Numbered from the stretch's first letter, positions 43,564 to 52,123 are shown. The stretch is DNA of 64,000 bases from Methylobacter sp. (GCF_023227905.1 NZ_JALOCF010000017.1:12440-76439); one strand, 5' to 3'. Program-made: numbers and translations. Notes: generated by a model from the letters alone, not told the origin.

Positions 43564-43596
43564 AGACCTTCCAGGTTTTTAAAACCTGGAAGGTCT
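43564..43596. repeat. 33-nt near-perfect palindrome
   Basis: AGACCTTCCAGGTTTT (43564-43579) and AAAACCTGGAAGGTCT (43581-43596) flank one central T, forming a long perfect palindrome between metG and the RsxB-like gene. The rest of the 43426-43768 gap also holds GC-rich repeat scraps (CGTTCCCGCGCTCCGG near 43461 and GCCGGAGCGTAGGAAC near 43731) of a common palindromic family. No gene is seen in the gap. Confidence 0.8.
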
Positions 43597-43768
43597 GCCT
43601 CTCGCTCCGTTTCCTGCCTAACGTCAGGCCAGGGACTGTCGGGATGACGAAAGCCCGCGGGATACTGGCATATAACGATGAACGCTCCGGCGTCCCGCAA
43701 TGCCAGAGCGTTGCGAACTGAATTCCCTCGCCGGAGCGTAGGAACTATTAAAAGACCCTATTCAAAAC

Positions 43769-44350
43769 ATGTCTGTTTCAACTAAATCTCCCACCTTGAT
43801 CGATCAAATCAATGCCTTACTGCCGCAGACCCAATGCGGGCAATGCAGCTTCCAAGGCTGTCGCCCCTATGCCGAGGCCATCGCCTCGGGCGCAGCGGAC
43901 ATCAACCAGTGTCCGCCGGGCGGCGACGAAGGCATACGCGATCTGGCCGAGTTATTGGGCGTTCCATCCAAACCGCTGAATACCAAATTCGGCGTCCACA
44001 AGCCGCCAAGCGTCGCGTTTATTATTGAAGAAGACTGTATCGGCTGCACCAAATGCATCGCCGCCTGCCCGGTCGATGCGATATTGGGCGCGTCAAAATT
44101 CATGCATACGGTCATAGCCGCAGAATGTACCGGCTGTGAATTGTGCATAGCGCCTTGCCCGGTCGATTGCATCGTCATGCAGCCCGCACCGCCCAGCAAT
44201 ACCGAACGGAGTCGGGCGCAAAAATCCGCACAGGCCAAACGGCGTTATGACGCGCGCTGCTTGCGCAAGGAAAAAGAAGAGGCTGAAAAAGCGGAGCGGG
44301 CGAAAAAGAAAAGGCTGGCGTTGCTGAAGATGCAAGCGGTGAAAAAATAG
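43769..44350 (+). CDS. RnfB/RsxB-like ferredoxin protein
   Basis: A 193-residue iron-sulfur protein. An N-terminal 4Fe-4S domain has CGQCSFQGCRPYAEAI with a downstream Cys (about residues 23-49), and two ferredoxin-type CxxCxxCxxxCP clusters follow (CIGCTKCIAACPVD and CTGCELCIAPCPVD). The C-terminal tail is rich in Lys, Arg, Glu and Ala. RnfB of the Rnf/Rsx electron-transport complex is membrane-anchored, but this protein has no N-terminal helix. No rnfACDGE genes are next to it, so it may be a soluble stand-alone electron carrier. The gene follows metG after a repeat-rich gap. Confidence 0.85.
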   Translation: MSVSTKSPTLIDQINALLPQTQCGQCSFQGCRPYAEAIASGAADINQCPPGGDEGIRDLAELLGVPSKPLNTKFGVHKPPSVAFIIEEDCIGCTKCIAACPVDAILGASKFMHTVIAAECTGCELCIAPCPVDCIVMQPAPPSNTERSRAQKSAQAKRRYDARCLRKEKEEAEKAERAKKKRLALLKMQAVKK

Positions 44351-44377
44351 ATAGCAGAGACCAGTTTTACGCCACGA

Positions 44378-44477
44378 GACTGCAAGGATGCAGAAGGTAG
44401 AGCAGTGCAGGAGCAATAGCCGACGACTCCACGGATGGAGGAGATAGAGCACCAACAGTAGGCGCTTTTAGGCGACA
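44378..44477 (+). repeat. Dispersed repeat, copy 3
   Basis: Third copy of the family at 21182, 39184 and 61315: CTGCAAGGATGCAGAAGGTAGAGCA, then GTGCAGGAGCAATAGCCGACGACTCC..., then GATAGAGCACCAACAGTAGGCGCTTTTAGGCGACA. It falls in the 337-base gap between the RsxB-like gene and guaB and contains no gene. Confidence 0.75.
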
Positions 44478-44644
44478 TACAATATTAAATACAGTCGGGC
44501 ATAAAGAATCTCCGATTGGAAAAATTAGGGCAGGGATAATAAACCTAAAAGCTAGATACCGCAAACCCACGCCTGCCTAACCAGAAAATCCAAAATTATT
44601 CAACAAAATATGGGTTTCGCTCGCGCTCCACCTATCCTACGCTG

Positions 44645-44650
44645 TATAAT
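44645..44650 (+). promoter_or_regulatory. Probable -10 element of guaB
   Basis: A consensus TATAAT at 44645-44650 lies 37 bases before the guaB start codon, the right position for a leadered transcript. No good -35 hexamer is visible 16-18 bases upstream, so the promoter may rely on an activator or on an extended element. Confidence 0.55.
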
Positions 44651-44687
44651 ACACGGTTATTTTTCACTGAGTTATAAGGTGTGGTCT

Positions 44688-46154
44688 ATGCAAATTCTTC
44701 AGGAAGCGCTCACGTTTGATGACGTTTTATTAGTGCCTGCGCACTCGACTGTGCTGCCACGCGATGTAGAAATGAAAACAAAGCTGACGCGGGGCATTAC
44801 GTTGAATATCCCTCTGGTTGCTGCGGCGATGGATACGGTTACCGAAGCGAGGCTGGCGATTGCGATTGCTCAGGAAGGCGGTATCGGCATCATTCATAAA
44901 AACATGACGGCTGAGCAGCAGGCGAGCGAAGTGCGCAACGTCAAGAACTACGAGAGCGGTGTGATCAAGAATCCGATCACGGTTTCGCCGGATGTGAGCA
45001 TTCGGGACGTTATCAACTTGACCCGCTCTAAAAATATTTCCGGCGTGCCGGTGGTTGACGGTGATGAGTTGGTCGGCATTGTCACCAGCCGTGACTTGCG
45101 TTTTGAAACGCGCTTTGACGAAGCGGTTTCAAAGGTCATGACGCCCAAAGAGCGTTTGATTACCGTCAGCGAAAATGCCGATCGTAAAGAAGCGGTGGCT
45201 CTGCTGCACAAGCATCGCATCGAAAAAGTGCTGGTGGTCAATGATGACTTTCATTTGCGCGGCATGATTACCGTAAAAGATATACAAAAAGCCAAGGATT
45301 ATCCGTTGGCTTGTAAAGACGAACATGAGCAGTTGCGGGTCGGCGCAGCAATCGGCACCGGCCAAGGCACCGAAGAGCGGGTCGCCGCGCTGGTTGCCGC
45401 CGGCGTCGATGTAATTATCGTCGATACTGCGCACGGCCATTCTCAAGGCGTGCTGGACAGGGTGCGTTGGGTAAAACAGAACTATCCCGATGTACAGGTC
45501 ATCGGCGGCAATATTGCTACGGCGGCTGCGGCGTTGGCCCTGGTTGAAGCGGGCGCCGATGGCGTTAAGGTCGGCATCGGCCCCGGCTCTATTTGCACGA
45601 CCCGTATTGTGGCCGGTGTTGGCGTACCGCAAATTACCGCGGTCAGCAATGTTGCCGATGCGTTAAGAGGAACCGGTGTGCCGTTGATTGCCGATGGCGG
45701 TATCCGCTATTCCGGAGACGTCGCTAAAGCGCTGGCTGCGGGTGCCTATGCGGTGATGTTAGGCGGCATGTTTGCCGGTACCGAAGAAGCGCCGGGAGAG
45801 ATCGAGCTGTTTCAGGGGCGGTCTTACAAATCCTATCGCGGCATGGGTTCATTGGGCGCGATGTCGCAACAGCAAGGCTCCAGCGACCGTTATTTTCAGG
45901 AAGAAACCGAACTGGCCGAAAAACTGGTGCCGGAAGGCATTGAAGGCCGGGTGCCGTATAAAGGCAGTCTACTGGCTGTTATTCATCAGTTGCTGGGCGG
46001 TATTCGCGCCAGCATGGGCTACACAGGCAGCCAAACGATTGCAATCATGCATGAAAAGGCGCAGTTTGTGCGGGTGACCAGTGCCGGTATGCGGGAAAGC
46101 CATGTGCATGATGTGACTATTACTAAAGAAGCGCCTAATTACCGAATGGAGTGA
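44688..46154 (+). CDS. guaB: IMP dehydrogenase
   Basis: A 488-residue enzyme that oxidises IMP to XMP, the committed step of GMP synthesis. Seen: N-terminal LTFDDVLLVPAHSTVLPRDV, a pair of CBS domains (about 93-203), the catalytic loop GIGPGSICTTRIVAGVGVPQ with Cys near residue 305, GGMFAGTEEAPGEIELFQGR and the C-terminal flap SSDRYFQE. ATG 44688 follows AAGGTG by about six bases; the longer in-frame ORF (from 44610) lacks support. Followed by guaA. Confidence 0.97.
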   Translation: MQILQEALTFDDVLLVPAHSTVLPRDVEMKTKLTRGITLNIPLVAAAMDTVTEARLAIAIAQEGGIGIIHKNMTAEQQASEVRNVKNYESGVIKNPITVSPDVSIRDVINLTRSKNISGVPVVDGDELVGIVTSRDLRFETRFDEAVSKVMTPKERLITVSENADRKEAVALLHKHRIEKVLVVNDDFHLRGMITVKDIQKAKDYPLACKDEHEQLRVGAAIGTGQGTEERVAALVAAGVDVIIVDTAHGHSQGVLDRVRWVKQNYPDVQVIGGNIATAAAALALVEAGADGVKVGIGPGSICTTRIVAGVGVPQITAVSNVADALRGTGVPLIADGGIRYSGDVAKALAAGAYAVMLGGMFAGTEEAPGEIELFQGRSYKSYRGMGSLGAMSQQQGSSDRYFQEETELAEKLVPEGIEGRVPYKGSLLAVIHQLLGGIRASMGYTGSQTIAIMHEKAQFVRVTSAGMRESHVHDVTITKEAPNYRME

Positions 46155-46160
46155 GTTTTG

Positions 46161-46262
46161 GCGAAAGACGAAAGGCGAAGGGCTAAAGGTTAGGATTGAC
46201 CTAATTTGAAGCACGGTTTTTTCGCCTTTCGTCCTTTGCCCTTCGCCCTTAACCTTTCGCCT
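46161..46262. repeat. Imperfect inverted repeat between guaB and guaA
   Basis: Left arm GCGAAAGACGAAAGGCGAAG (46161-46191) and right arm CGCCTTTCGTCCTTTGCCCTTCGCC (46221-46262) form an imperfect hairpin made of GGCGAAG-type units. It could attenuate transcription from guaB to guaA. Similar purine-rich units are common intergenic repeats. Confidence 0.7.
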
Positions 46263-46281
46263 GATCTAAAAGAGCTCTATC

Positions 46282-47868
46282 GTGAATCAACAATCTCCAA
46301 ACATCCATAGCCACAAAATCCTGATCCTGGATTTCGGCTCGCAATACACCCAGCTCATTGCGCGGCGTATCCGAGAAATCGGCGTTTATTGCGAAATTTA
46401 TTCCTGCGAATGCAGTACGGAACAAATCAAAAAGTTCGCGCCTAATGGCATTATTTTATCCGGCGGCCCTGAAACGGTAACTAGCGGCGATACGCCAAGA
46501 GCGCCACAAATCGTTTTTGAATTGGGTGTCCCTGTGCTGGGCATTTGCTACGGCCTGCAAACCATGACCGAGCAATTGGGCGGCAAGGTTGAAAGCTCCG
46601 ATCACAGGGAGTTTGGCTACGCGCAAGTCAGGGCGCGCGGCCACTCGAAACTGTTGTTCGATATCGAGGATCATCTGTCGCCGGAAGGCTTTGGTCTGCT
46701 GGATGTGTGGATGAGCCATGGTGACCGCGTGGTCGATTTGCCGGCCGGTTTCACGCTGATTGCCAGCTCGGACGGCGCACCGGTTGCCGGTATCGCCAAT
46801 GAGGACAAGGGTTTTTACGGTTTGCAGTTTCATCCCGAAGTGACCCACACCAAACAAGGCGGACGGATATTGTCGCGCTTTGTGCTGGAAATTTGCGGTT
46901 GCGAAGCGCTGTGGACTTCCAGCAATATTATCGAAGACAGCATTGAGGTTGTCCGTAAAACGGTCGGTACCGATCATGTGATTTTGGGTTTGTCCGGCGG
47001 CGTCGATTCGTCGGTCGTTGCTGCATTGCTGCACAAGGCCATTGCAGATCAGTTGACCTGTGTTTTTGTCGATACCGGTTTGTTGCGTTTGCACGAAGGC
47101 GATCAGGTGATGGCGACTTTTGCCGAGCATATGGGCGTTAAAGTGATCCGGGTGGACGCTGAGCAGCGCTATCTGGACGCGTTGAGCGGCATCACCGACC
47201 CGGAACAAAAACGCAAAATCATCGGCAGTCTGTTTATTGATATTTTCGACGAGGAAGCCGCGAAAATAACCGATGCAAAATGGTTGGCGCAAGGTACGAT
47301 TTATCCTGATGTGATTGAATCGGCCGGCTCCAAAAGCGGTAAGGCGCATCTGATAAAATCGCATCACAATGTCGGCGGTTTGCCGGAAAATATGCTGTTA
47401 AAATTGGTTGAGCCGTTGCGCGAACTGTTCAAGGACGAAGTCAGGAAACTAGGTGTAGAGTTAGGTTTGCCTGCGGATATGGTTTATCGCCATCCGTTTC
47501 CCGGTCCTGGTTTAGGCGTGAGAATTTTGGGCGAAGTGAAAAAGCAATACGCTGATTTGTTGCGTCAGGCCGATGCCATTTTTATTGAAGAATTGTATCG
47601 CCATGAACTTTACGACAAGGTCAGTCAGGCTTTTGCGGTATTTCTGCCGGTCAAGTCGGTTGGCGTGATGGGCGATGGTCGGCGTTATGATTACGTGATC
47701 GCCATCCGCGCCGTCGAAACCATCGATTTTATGACCGCGCGCTGGGCGCATTTGCCTTATGAGTTTTTGGATCTGATTTCCCGGCGCATTATTAATGAAG
47801 TTCCGGGCATTTCACGTGTAGCTTACGACATCAGCGGCAAGCCTCCTGCAACTATCGAATGGGAATAA
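46282..47868 (+). CDS. guaA: GMP synthase, glutamine-hydrolysing
   Basis: A 528-residue two-domain enzyme that converts XMP to GMP. The glutamine amidotransferase (about 12-205) has the nucleophile Cys in GICYGLQTM and the His-Pro-Glu triad segment FHPEVTHT. The PP-loop ATP pyrophosphatase (about 215-405) has LSGGVDSSVVAALLHKA, and the C-terminal dimer domain ends with the conserved DISGKPPATIEWE. The start is GTG 46282: the following residues HSHKILILDFGSQYTQL align well with other GuaA proteins. It overlaps tadA by 10 bp. Confidence 0.97.
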   Translation: MNQQSPNIHSHKILILDFGSQYTQLIARRIREIGVYCEIYSCECSTEQIKKFAPNGIILSGGPETVTSGDTPRAPQIVFELGVPVLGICYGLQTMTEQLGGKVESSDHREFGYAQVRARGHSKLLFDIEDHLSPEGFGLLDVWMSHGDRVVDLPAGFTLIASSDGAPVAGIANEDKGFYGLQFHPEVTHTKQGGRILSRFVLEICGCEALWTSSNIIEDSIEVVRKTVGTDHVILGLSGGVDSSVVAALLHKAIADQLTCVFVDTGLLRLHEGDQVMATFAEHMGVKVIRVDAEQRYLDALSGITDPEQKRKIIGSLFIDIFDEEAAKITDAKWLAQGTIYPDVIESAGSKSGKAHLIKSHHNVGGLPENMLLKLVEPLRELFKDEVRKLGVELGLPADMVYRHPFPGPGLGVRILGEVKKQYADLLRQADAIFIEELYRHELYDKVSQAFAVFLPVKSVGVMGDGRRYDYVIAIRAVETIDFMTARWAHLPYEFLDLISRRIINEVPGISRVAYDISGKPPATIEWE

Positions 47869-48320
47869 GCAGTACAACGGATGAAGCATGGATGCGCCAT
47901 GCGATCAGGTTGGCGCAACGGGCCGAGCAGCAGGGCGAAGTCCCGGTCGGCGCTATCGTGGTCAAAGATAATCAATGCATCGCGGAAGGCTGGAATATTC
48001 CAATAATCAGCCATGATCCGACCGCTCACGCCGAGATGGTTGCCATGCGAAGCGCCGGCGTAGTCATGGAAAATTACCGGCTAACCGATGCGACCTTGTA
48101 CGTGACGCTGGAGCCTTGCGTGATGTGCATAGGCGCTATGAGTCATGCGCGGATTAAGCGGCTGGTGTTCGGCGCCTATGACCCCAAGCGGGGCGCAGTG
48201 TGCAATGCATTGAGCCTGACTGACGCGAGCTTTTTAAATCATCGGATCAGCTGGGATGGCGGCGTGCTGGAAGAGGACTGCTCGGAATTGTTGAGGGCTT
48301 TTTTCAAGGCCAGACGATAA
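47859..48320 (+). CDS. tadA: tRNA-specific adenosine deaminase TadA
   Basis: A 153-residue zinc deaminase that makes inosine at wobble position 34 of tRNA-Arg(ACG). Zinc and catalytic residues are visible: His57-Ala58-Glu59 (TAHAEM) and Cys87/Cys90 (PCVMC). The RGAVCNALSLTDASFLNHR segment matches the family C-terminal half. The first ATG lies within the end of guaA and is translationally coupled. The length is normal (E. coli TadA is 167 aa). Confidence 0.95.
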   Translation: MGISSTTDEAWMRHAIRLAQRAEQQGEVPVGAIVVKDNQCIAEGWNIPIISHDPTAHAEMVAMRSAGVVMENYRLTDATLYVTLEPCVMCIGAMSHARIKRLVFGAYDPKRGAVCNALSLTDASFLNHRISWDGGVLEEDCSELLRAFFKARR

Positions 48321-48465
48321 AGGCATTTTAAATTCAGTCAATAGTCACCGCAGCAATAGGGCTCCTATCCGCTTAATGTGCCCCGCTTGTTAGGCGATAG
48401 GAATCCGTTGCTGCAAGTTGTTAGCGCGGCAAAATAATACCAGGCAATCCGTCTGGGCTAGTGAA

Positions 48466-50103
48466 TCAAGATTGCCGTAATTGTTTGTATTGATTAATCA
48501 ATGCATTGGTTGAGCAATCATGGCTATCGATGGCTTTGTCGTTTTGAAGTTCCGGCAGGATGACTTTAGCCAAGGTTTTGCCCAGTTCCACGCCCATCTG
48601 GTCGAATGAGTTGATATTCCAGATGACCCCCTGAACATAAATTTTATGTTCATAAAATGCAATCAGCGAGCCTAAGGTTTTTGGCGTCAGTTTGGTGAAT
48701 AAGAACGAATTCGATGGTTTATTGCCGTCAAATACTTTGGAAGCGACCAGTACTGTGTCGGCCTGGTCTTCGAGTGATAATTCCTGTTTAACTTCCTCTG
48801 CAGTCCTGCCTTTCATCAAGGCTTCCGGTTGGGCGAGAAAGTTTGAAATTAAAATATCGTGATGGTCGGGCAGCTTGTAGTGACTGTTTGCGGCGGCCAG
48901 AAAGTCACAAGGTATGAGTTTTGTGCCTTGATGGATCAGCTGGAAAAAGGCATGCTGTCCGTTAGTGCCGGGTTGTCCCCAAATAATCTGGCCGGTGCTG
49001 TAATCGACATGTTGACCATTGAGATCTATGCTTTTGCCGTTGCTTTCCATGTCGCCTTGCTGAAAATAATCGGCGAAATAAAGCATGGACTGATCGTAAG
49101 GTAAAAGAGCGTGAGACTCGGCATTGTAAAAATTATTATACCAAATGCCAAGCAAGCCCATGATTATAGGGATGTTTTTCTCAAAAGGCGTGGCGCGGAA
49201 ATGTTCGTCTGCTTCATAGGCGCCTTGTAAAAGCTCTTCAAAGTTGTCCATGCCCACATATAAAGCGATAGATAGCCCGATGGCCGACCATAATGAATAG
49301 CGCCCGCCGACCCAATGCCTGAATTCAAACATGTTGTTGGTATCGATGCCGAATTCGGCAACATTATTGGTACTGGTGGAAATGGCAACAAAATGCTTGG
49401 CAATAGCTTGCGGATCTTTCGCACTGTCAAGGAACCAGCTTCTTGCCGATTTTGCATTGGTCATGGTCTCTTGCGTAGTAAATGTTTTAGACGCAATAAG
49501 AAATAGTGTCGTTTCAGGAGAGAGGTGCTTTAGGGTTTGCACAAGATCGGCCTGGTCAACATTGGAGACGAAGTGAACTTTTAGTGACTCGGACGCGTAG
49601 GGCGTAAGCGCTGTCGAAACCATCTTTGGCCCCAAATCGGAGCCGCCTATGCCGATGTTAACGATGTCGGTAATCGCTTTGCCGGTATAACCTTTCCATT
49701 CGCCTGAGCGGACGCGAGTGCTGAAAGTTCGCATTTGGGCGAGAACACTGTTGATTTGCGGCATTACATCCTGTCCGTCAACATAAACAGGTTGGTTGCT
49801 TCTATTGCGCAAGGCGGTATGCAGGACAGATCTGTGTTCGGTGTTATTTATTTTTGCTCCGCAAAACATAGCCTTAATTTTTGCATTCAGTCCGGCATGA
49901 TTGGCGAGATTTATGAGTAAGGGCAGGGTTTGATCGGTTATTCTGTTTTTGGAGTAATCAAACAGTATGTCATTAAAATGAAGAGAAAATTTGAGGTGGC
50001 GGTTGTGATCTGCATTAAAGCTGTCGCGAAGGAGAATATTTTTGGTTTCGTTGTGATGTTTTATTAAAGCTGTCCAGGCTGTAGATGTGGTCAAAGATGA
50101 CAT
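48466..50103 (-). CDS. pgi: Glucose-6-phosphate isomerase
   Basis: A 545-residue enzyme interconverting glucose 6-phosphate and fructose 6-phosphate, in sugar phosphate metabolism and the ribulose monophosphate cycle. Seen: HSVLHTALRNRSNQP-type motif near 97, VNIGIGGSDLGPKMVSTAL (about 150-168), EFRHWVGGRYSLWSAIGLSI, GQPGTNGQHAFFQLIHQGTK with the catalytic Glu/His region (about 370-390), and the C-terminal SFDQMGVELGKTLA. Full length. Confidence 0.97.
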   Translation of the reverse strand: MSSLTTSTAWTALIKHHNETKNILLRDSFNADHNRHLKFSLHFNDILFDYSKNRITDQTLPLLINLANHAGLNAKIKAMFCGAKINNTEHRSVLHTALRNRSNQPVYVDGQDVMPQINSVLAQMRTFSTRVRSGEWKGYTGKAITDIVNIGIGGSDLGPKMVSTALTPYASESLKVHFVSNVDQADLVQTLKHLSPETTLFLIASKTFTTQETMTNAKSARSWFLDSAKDPQAIAKHFVAISTSTNNVAEFGIDTNNMFEFRHWVGGRYSLWSAIGLSIALYVGMDNFEELLQGAYEADEHFRATPFEKNIPIIMGLLGIWYNNFYNAESHALLPYDQSMLYFADYFQQGDMESNGKSIDLNGQHVDYSTGQIIWGQPGTNGQHAFFQLIHQGTKLIPCDFLAAANSHYKLPDHHDILISNFLAQPEALMKGRTAEEVKQELSLEDQADTVLVASKVFDGNKPSNSFLFTKLTPKTLGSLIAFYEHKIYVQGVIWNINSFDQMGVELGKTLAKVILPELQNDKAIDSHDCSTNALINQYKQLRQS

Positions 50104-50374
50104 GCGTAAAAAGCTCCGTTTAAATAAAGTTGTTTAAGTCTACGAAAAGCAGTGCAGGATAGCAATAGTGCAACCGCGCATTACCTTTTACTTATATAAT
50201 GGCGCCTGTAGATTGGTCGCCCATCAATTCCTTGTATTTGGCTAAATCGATGTGCTAGAGTGGCTTATTGCTATTAATCAAAGTACAGCGAAAGACGTGT
50301 TTTTGATGAGTTCAAAATCCATTAATGGCATCTACATTCTCATAATAATAATTTTATCAAAACTGGAAGGCATT

Positions 50375-50965
50375 ATGAACATTACACACATTTTAAGAAA
50401 GAGTTTCCTGGCGCTTCTTGGGTTGTTATTTTCTGCATCGTTATGGGCGCATGGCGGGGCTGCAGGTACCGATACAGACCAATGTAAATTCGAATTGGAA
50501 CCTAGCCATTGGTTACATTATACCGCCTACCAGCCTAACGCATTTCCCGCTGAAGATTTTTGCGCCAATATTCCCAGGGCTAACGAACTTACCTTACTGG
50601 TGTTCGATTATCAGGACATGAAATACAGAGATATGTCGGTTGAGTTTGAAGTGACAAAAGAACCTGAAGGAACTCGCGTATTCTTTTTGCCGGGTGCAAA
50701 GCATAAAAAAGGCACAGTTGAATTAAAACTTCCAAATGGCGTGCCGGAAGCAGGCAAATACCTGATTCATATTACACTGGTGCCTGATCAAGGCGAGAGA
50801 TTGGATGCGCACATGGGATTTAACGCTGGCGGTGGTAAAGCAGTCAGCAAAAATAACCTGCTTTTGTATGCATTTTTCGCATTCGCCGGTTTATATGTGC
50901 TTTATCTGTCACACGCTGGTTTCAAAAGCAAAGTGGATGAAGCAATCGCGAAGCTTAAAAGCTAA
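50375..50965 (+). CDS. PmoD/AmoD-like exported copper protein (tentative)
   Basis: A 196-residue protein. The signal peptide is cleaved probably after ASLWA (residue 25), which leaves His26 as the first mature residue, a possible amino-terminal copper ligand. Cys37 and Cys63, a His-x-x-His pair (about 45-48) and Met82 with Met87 (DMKYRDM) provide further soft ligands. A single C-terminal helix (about 158-180) anchors the protein with a short basic tail inside. PmoD/AmoD proteins of methane and ammonia oxidisers have a periplasmic CuA-type domain and the same C-terminal anchor; the YQP...FC..IP pattern suggests this family, but I rely on memory of it. ATG 50375 follows TGGAAGG. The cupredoxin gene follows. 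Confidence 0.55.
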   Translation: MNITHILRKSFLALLGLLFSASLWAHGGAAGTDTDQCKFELEPSHWLHYTAYQPNAFPAEDFCANIPRANELTLLVFDYQDMKYRDMSVEFEVTKEPEGTRVFFLPGAKHKKGTVELKLPNGVPEAGKYLIHITLVPDQGERLDAHMGFNAGGGKAVSKNNLLLYAFFAFAGLYVLYLSHAGFKSKVDEAIAKLKS

Positions 50966-51052
50966 GCTGACATGACTTATTGATAAGTTGTGTTGTGCCA
51001 TTGTGTAATTGCGCGTAGAGTTCACCGCATATGCAATGGCATTGCCTACATC

Positions 51053-51081
51053 GGCAGATATTTACTCCTGAAGTATCTGCC
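51053..51081. promoter_or_regulatory. Stem-loop upstream of the cupredoxin gene
   Basis: GGCAGATA (51053-51060) and TATCTGCC (51074-51081) form an 8-bp stem with a 13-base loop, followed by a weak T-rich stretch. It lies between the PmoD-like and cupredoxin genes and could be an attenuator or an RNA processing site. A smaller palindrome (GCAATGGCATTGC) precedes it. Confidence 0.4.
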
Positions 51082-51134
51082 TTTACCACACTCGTGGATT
51101 ATGTAGAAAAGGAGCGAGAATAGGAGCGGAGGTT

Positions 51135-51167
51135 ATGATTTTATTGAACAATAGAGGTAATGAGTAA
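51135..51167 (+). CDS. Possible 10-codon leader peptide
   Basis: ATG 51135 opens a ten-residue frame (MILLNNRGNE) preceded by a strong AGGAGCGGAGG. Its stop TAA shares a base with the cupredoxin start (TAATG), so the two could be coupled. It has no Met or His enrichment and no known family. It may simply be chance. Confidence 0.3.
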   Translation: MILLNNRGNE

Positions 51168-52072
51168 TGGTGAAGTTGTTATCGGCTGGGGCGCTGATTT
51201 TTCTTTTGTCTGCGCCTGTATCGGCAGTGGAGTATGAGGATCATGATGGGATGCTCATGGATCACGGTGATGGCCATTTAATGGATATGGCTGGCGGTAT
51301 GGTTATGGGTCAAAATACCAGCACGTTGCCGGGTGGCTGCGACAGTATTGCTGAAACCAAGGAAATTACTGTTCATGCCGGACATAAATATGCCGAGAAA
51401 TTTCCAGGCAGAATGTTCGCGTTTGACACTCAAGAATTTAATTTTAAACCGTGCACCAAATTGACGGTTCATTTCATCAATGAAGATAATGTCCGTCATC
51501 AATGGATGATGCACGGGTTGCCTAAATATTTATATCCTAAGGGCATGTTCCACTTAGAAGCATCCGGTCCTGCAAAAATTTCCGGAACATTGATCCTGCC
51601 TCCCGGCGATAAAACCTATCTGGTGCATTGCGACATTGCCCAGCACATGGAAAAAGGCATGAAAGCCCAGTTGAAAGTCGGTAAAGGGGATGGTGATCTT
51701 CCCAGTATCCCAGGCGTGACAGCTTACGTCATACCCGATGACTACAAGGGAAGCTTGCCAACGGTGATGGCCGCAGTTTCGGCCGCAGCCGAAGCCGCGC
51801 CGGCGGCTGTTGCGGTCAATAAGCCTGCCCCGGCAGCACAACAGCCACCGAAAGAGGGTTCTCTTGTGTCGGGCGTTACTGTGATCGGCCTGGTGATTGG
51901 TTTGCTGCTTGCTCCATTTTTAGCGAAAAAATTTAAAGGCATGAGCGCATCAGAAATAGTAGCCACTATTTTTGATATGTTAAGAACCGGAATTGGGCTA
52001 GTTATAAAACTGCTGTCTAAGTTGGTTAAGCTGGTCATTTCTAATAAAAATAAAACGTTGCCTGAAAATTAA
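51167..52072 (+). CDS. Membrane-anchored cupredoxin with Met/His-rich N-terminus
   Basis: A 301-residue exported protein. The signal peptide ends near PVSA (about residue 20). The mature N-terminus is Met/His/Asp-rich (HDGMLMDHGDGHLMDMAGG, about 26-44), likely metal binding. The cupredoxin domain (about 65-170) has type-1 copper ligands: His111 (RHQWMMHG; His116 nearby), Cys155, His160 and Met165 (VHCDIAQHMEKGM). A Pro/Ala-rich linker (about 205-235) leads to a membrane helix (about 240-262) and an amphipathic C-terminal segment. Such proteins carry electrons or copper in the periplasm; partner unknown. ATG 51167 follows AGAGG. It lies downstream of the PmoD-like gene and upstream of a terminator. 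Confidence 0.8.
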   Translation: MVKLLSAGALIFLLSAPVSAVEYEDHDGMLMDHGDGHLMDMAGGMVMGQNTSTLPGGCDSIAETKEITVHAGHKYAEKFPGRMFAFDTQEFNFKPCTKLTVHFINEDNVRHQWMMHGLPKYLYPKGMFHLEASGPAKISGTLILPPGDKTYLVHCDIAQHMEKGMKAQLKVGKGDGDLPSIPGVTAYVIPDDYKGSLPTVMAAVSAAAEAAPAAVAVNKPAPAAQQPPKEGSLVSGVTVIGLVIGLLLAPFLAKKFKGMSASEIVATIFDMLRTGIGLVIKLLSKLVKLVISNKNKTLPEN

Positions 52073-52088
52073 ACTCGGGCAATACAAG

Positions 52089-52123
52089 AACCCCTGTGCT
52101 CTTTGAGTACAGGGGTTTTTTTT
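52089..52123 (+). terminator. Terminator after the cupredoxin gene
   Basis: AACCCCTGT (52089-52097) and ACAGGGGTT (52109-52117) pair around a loop that has its own CTC/GAG pairing, followed by a run of eight T. It closes the copper gene cluster just before the next gene, whose frame extends upstream into the T-run. Confidence 0.93.

Noticed and set aside
44610..44687. N-terminal extension of guaB to 44610
   Set aside because: The extension includes the promoter -10 and shows no family similarity; IMP dehydrogenases begin near MQILQEALTF.
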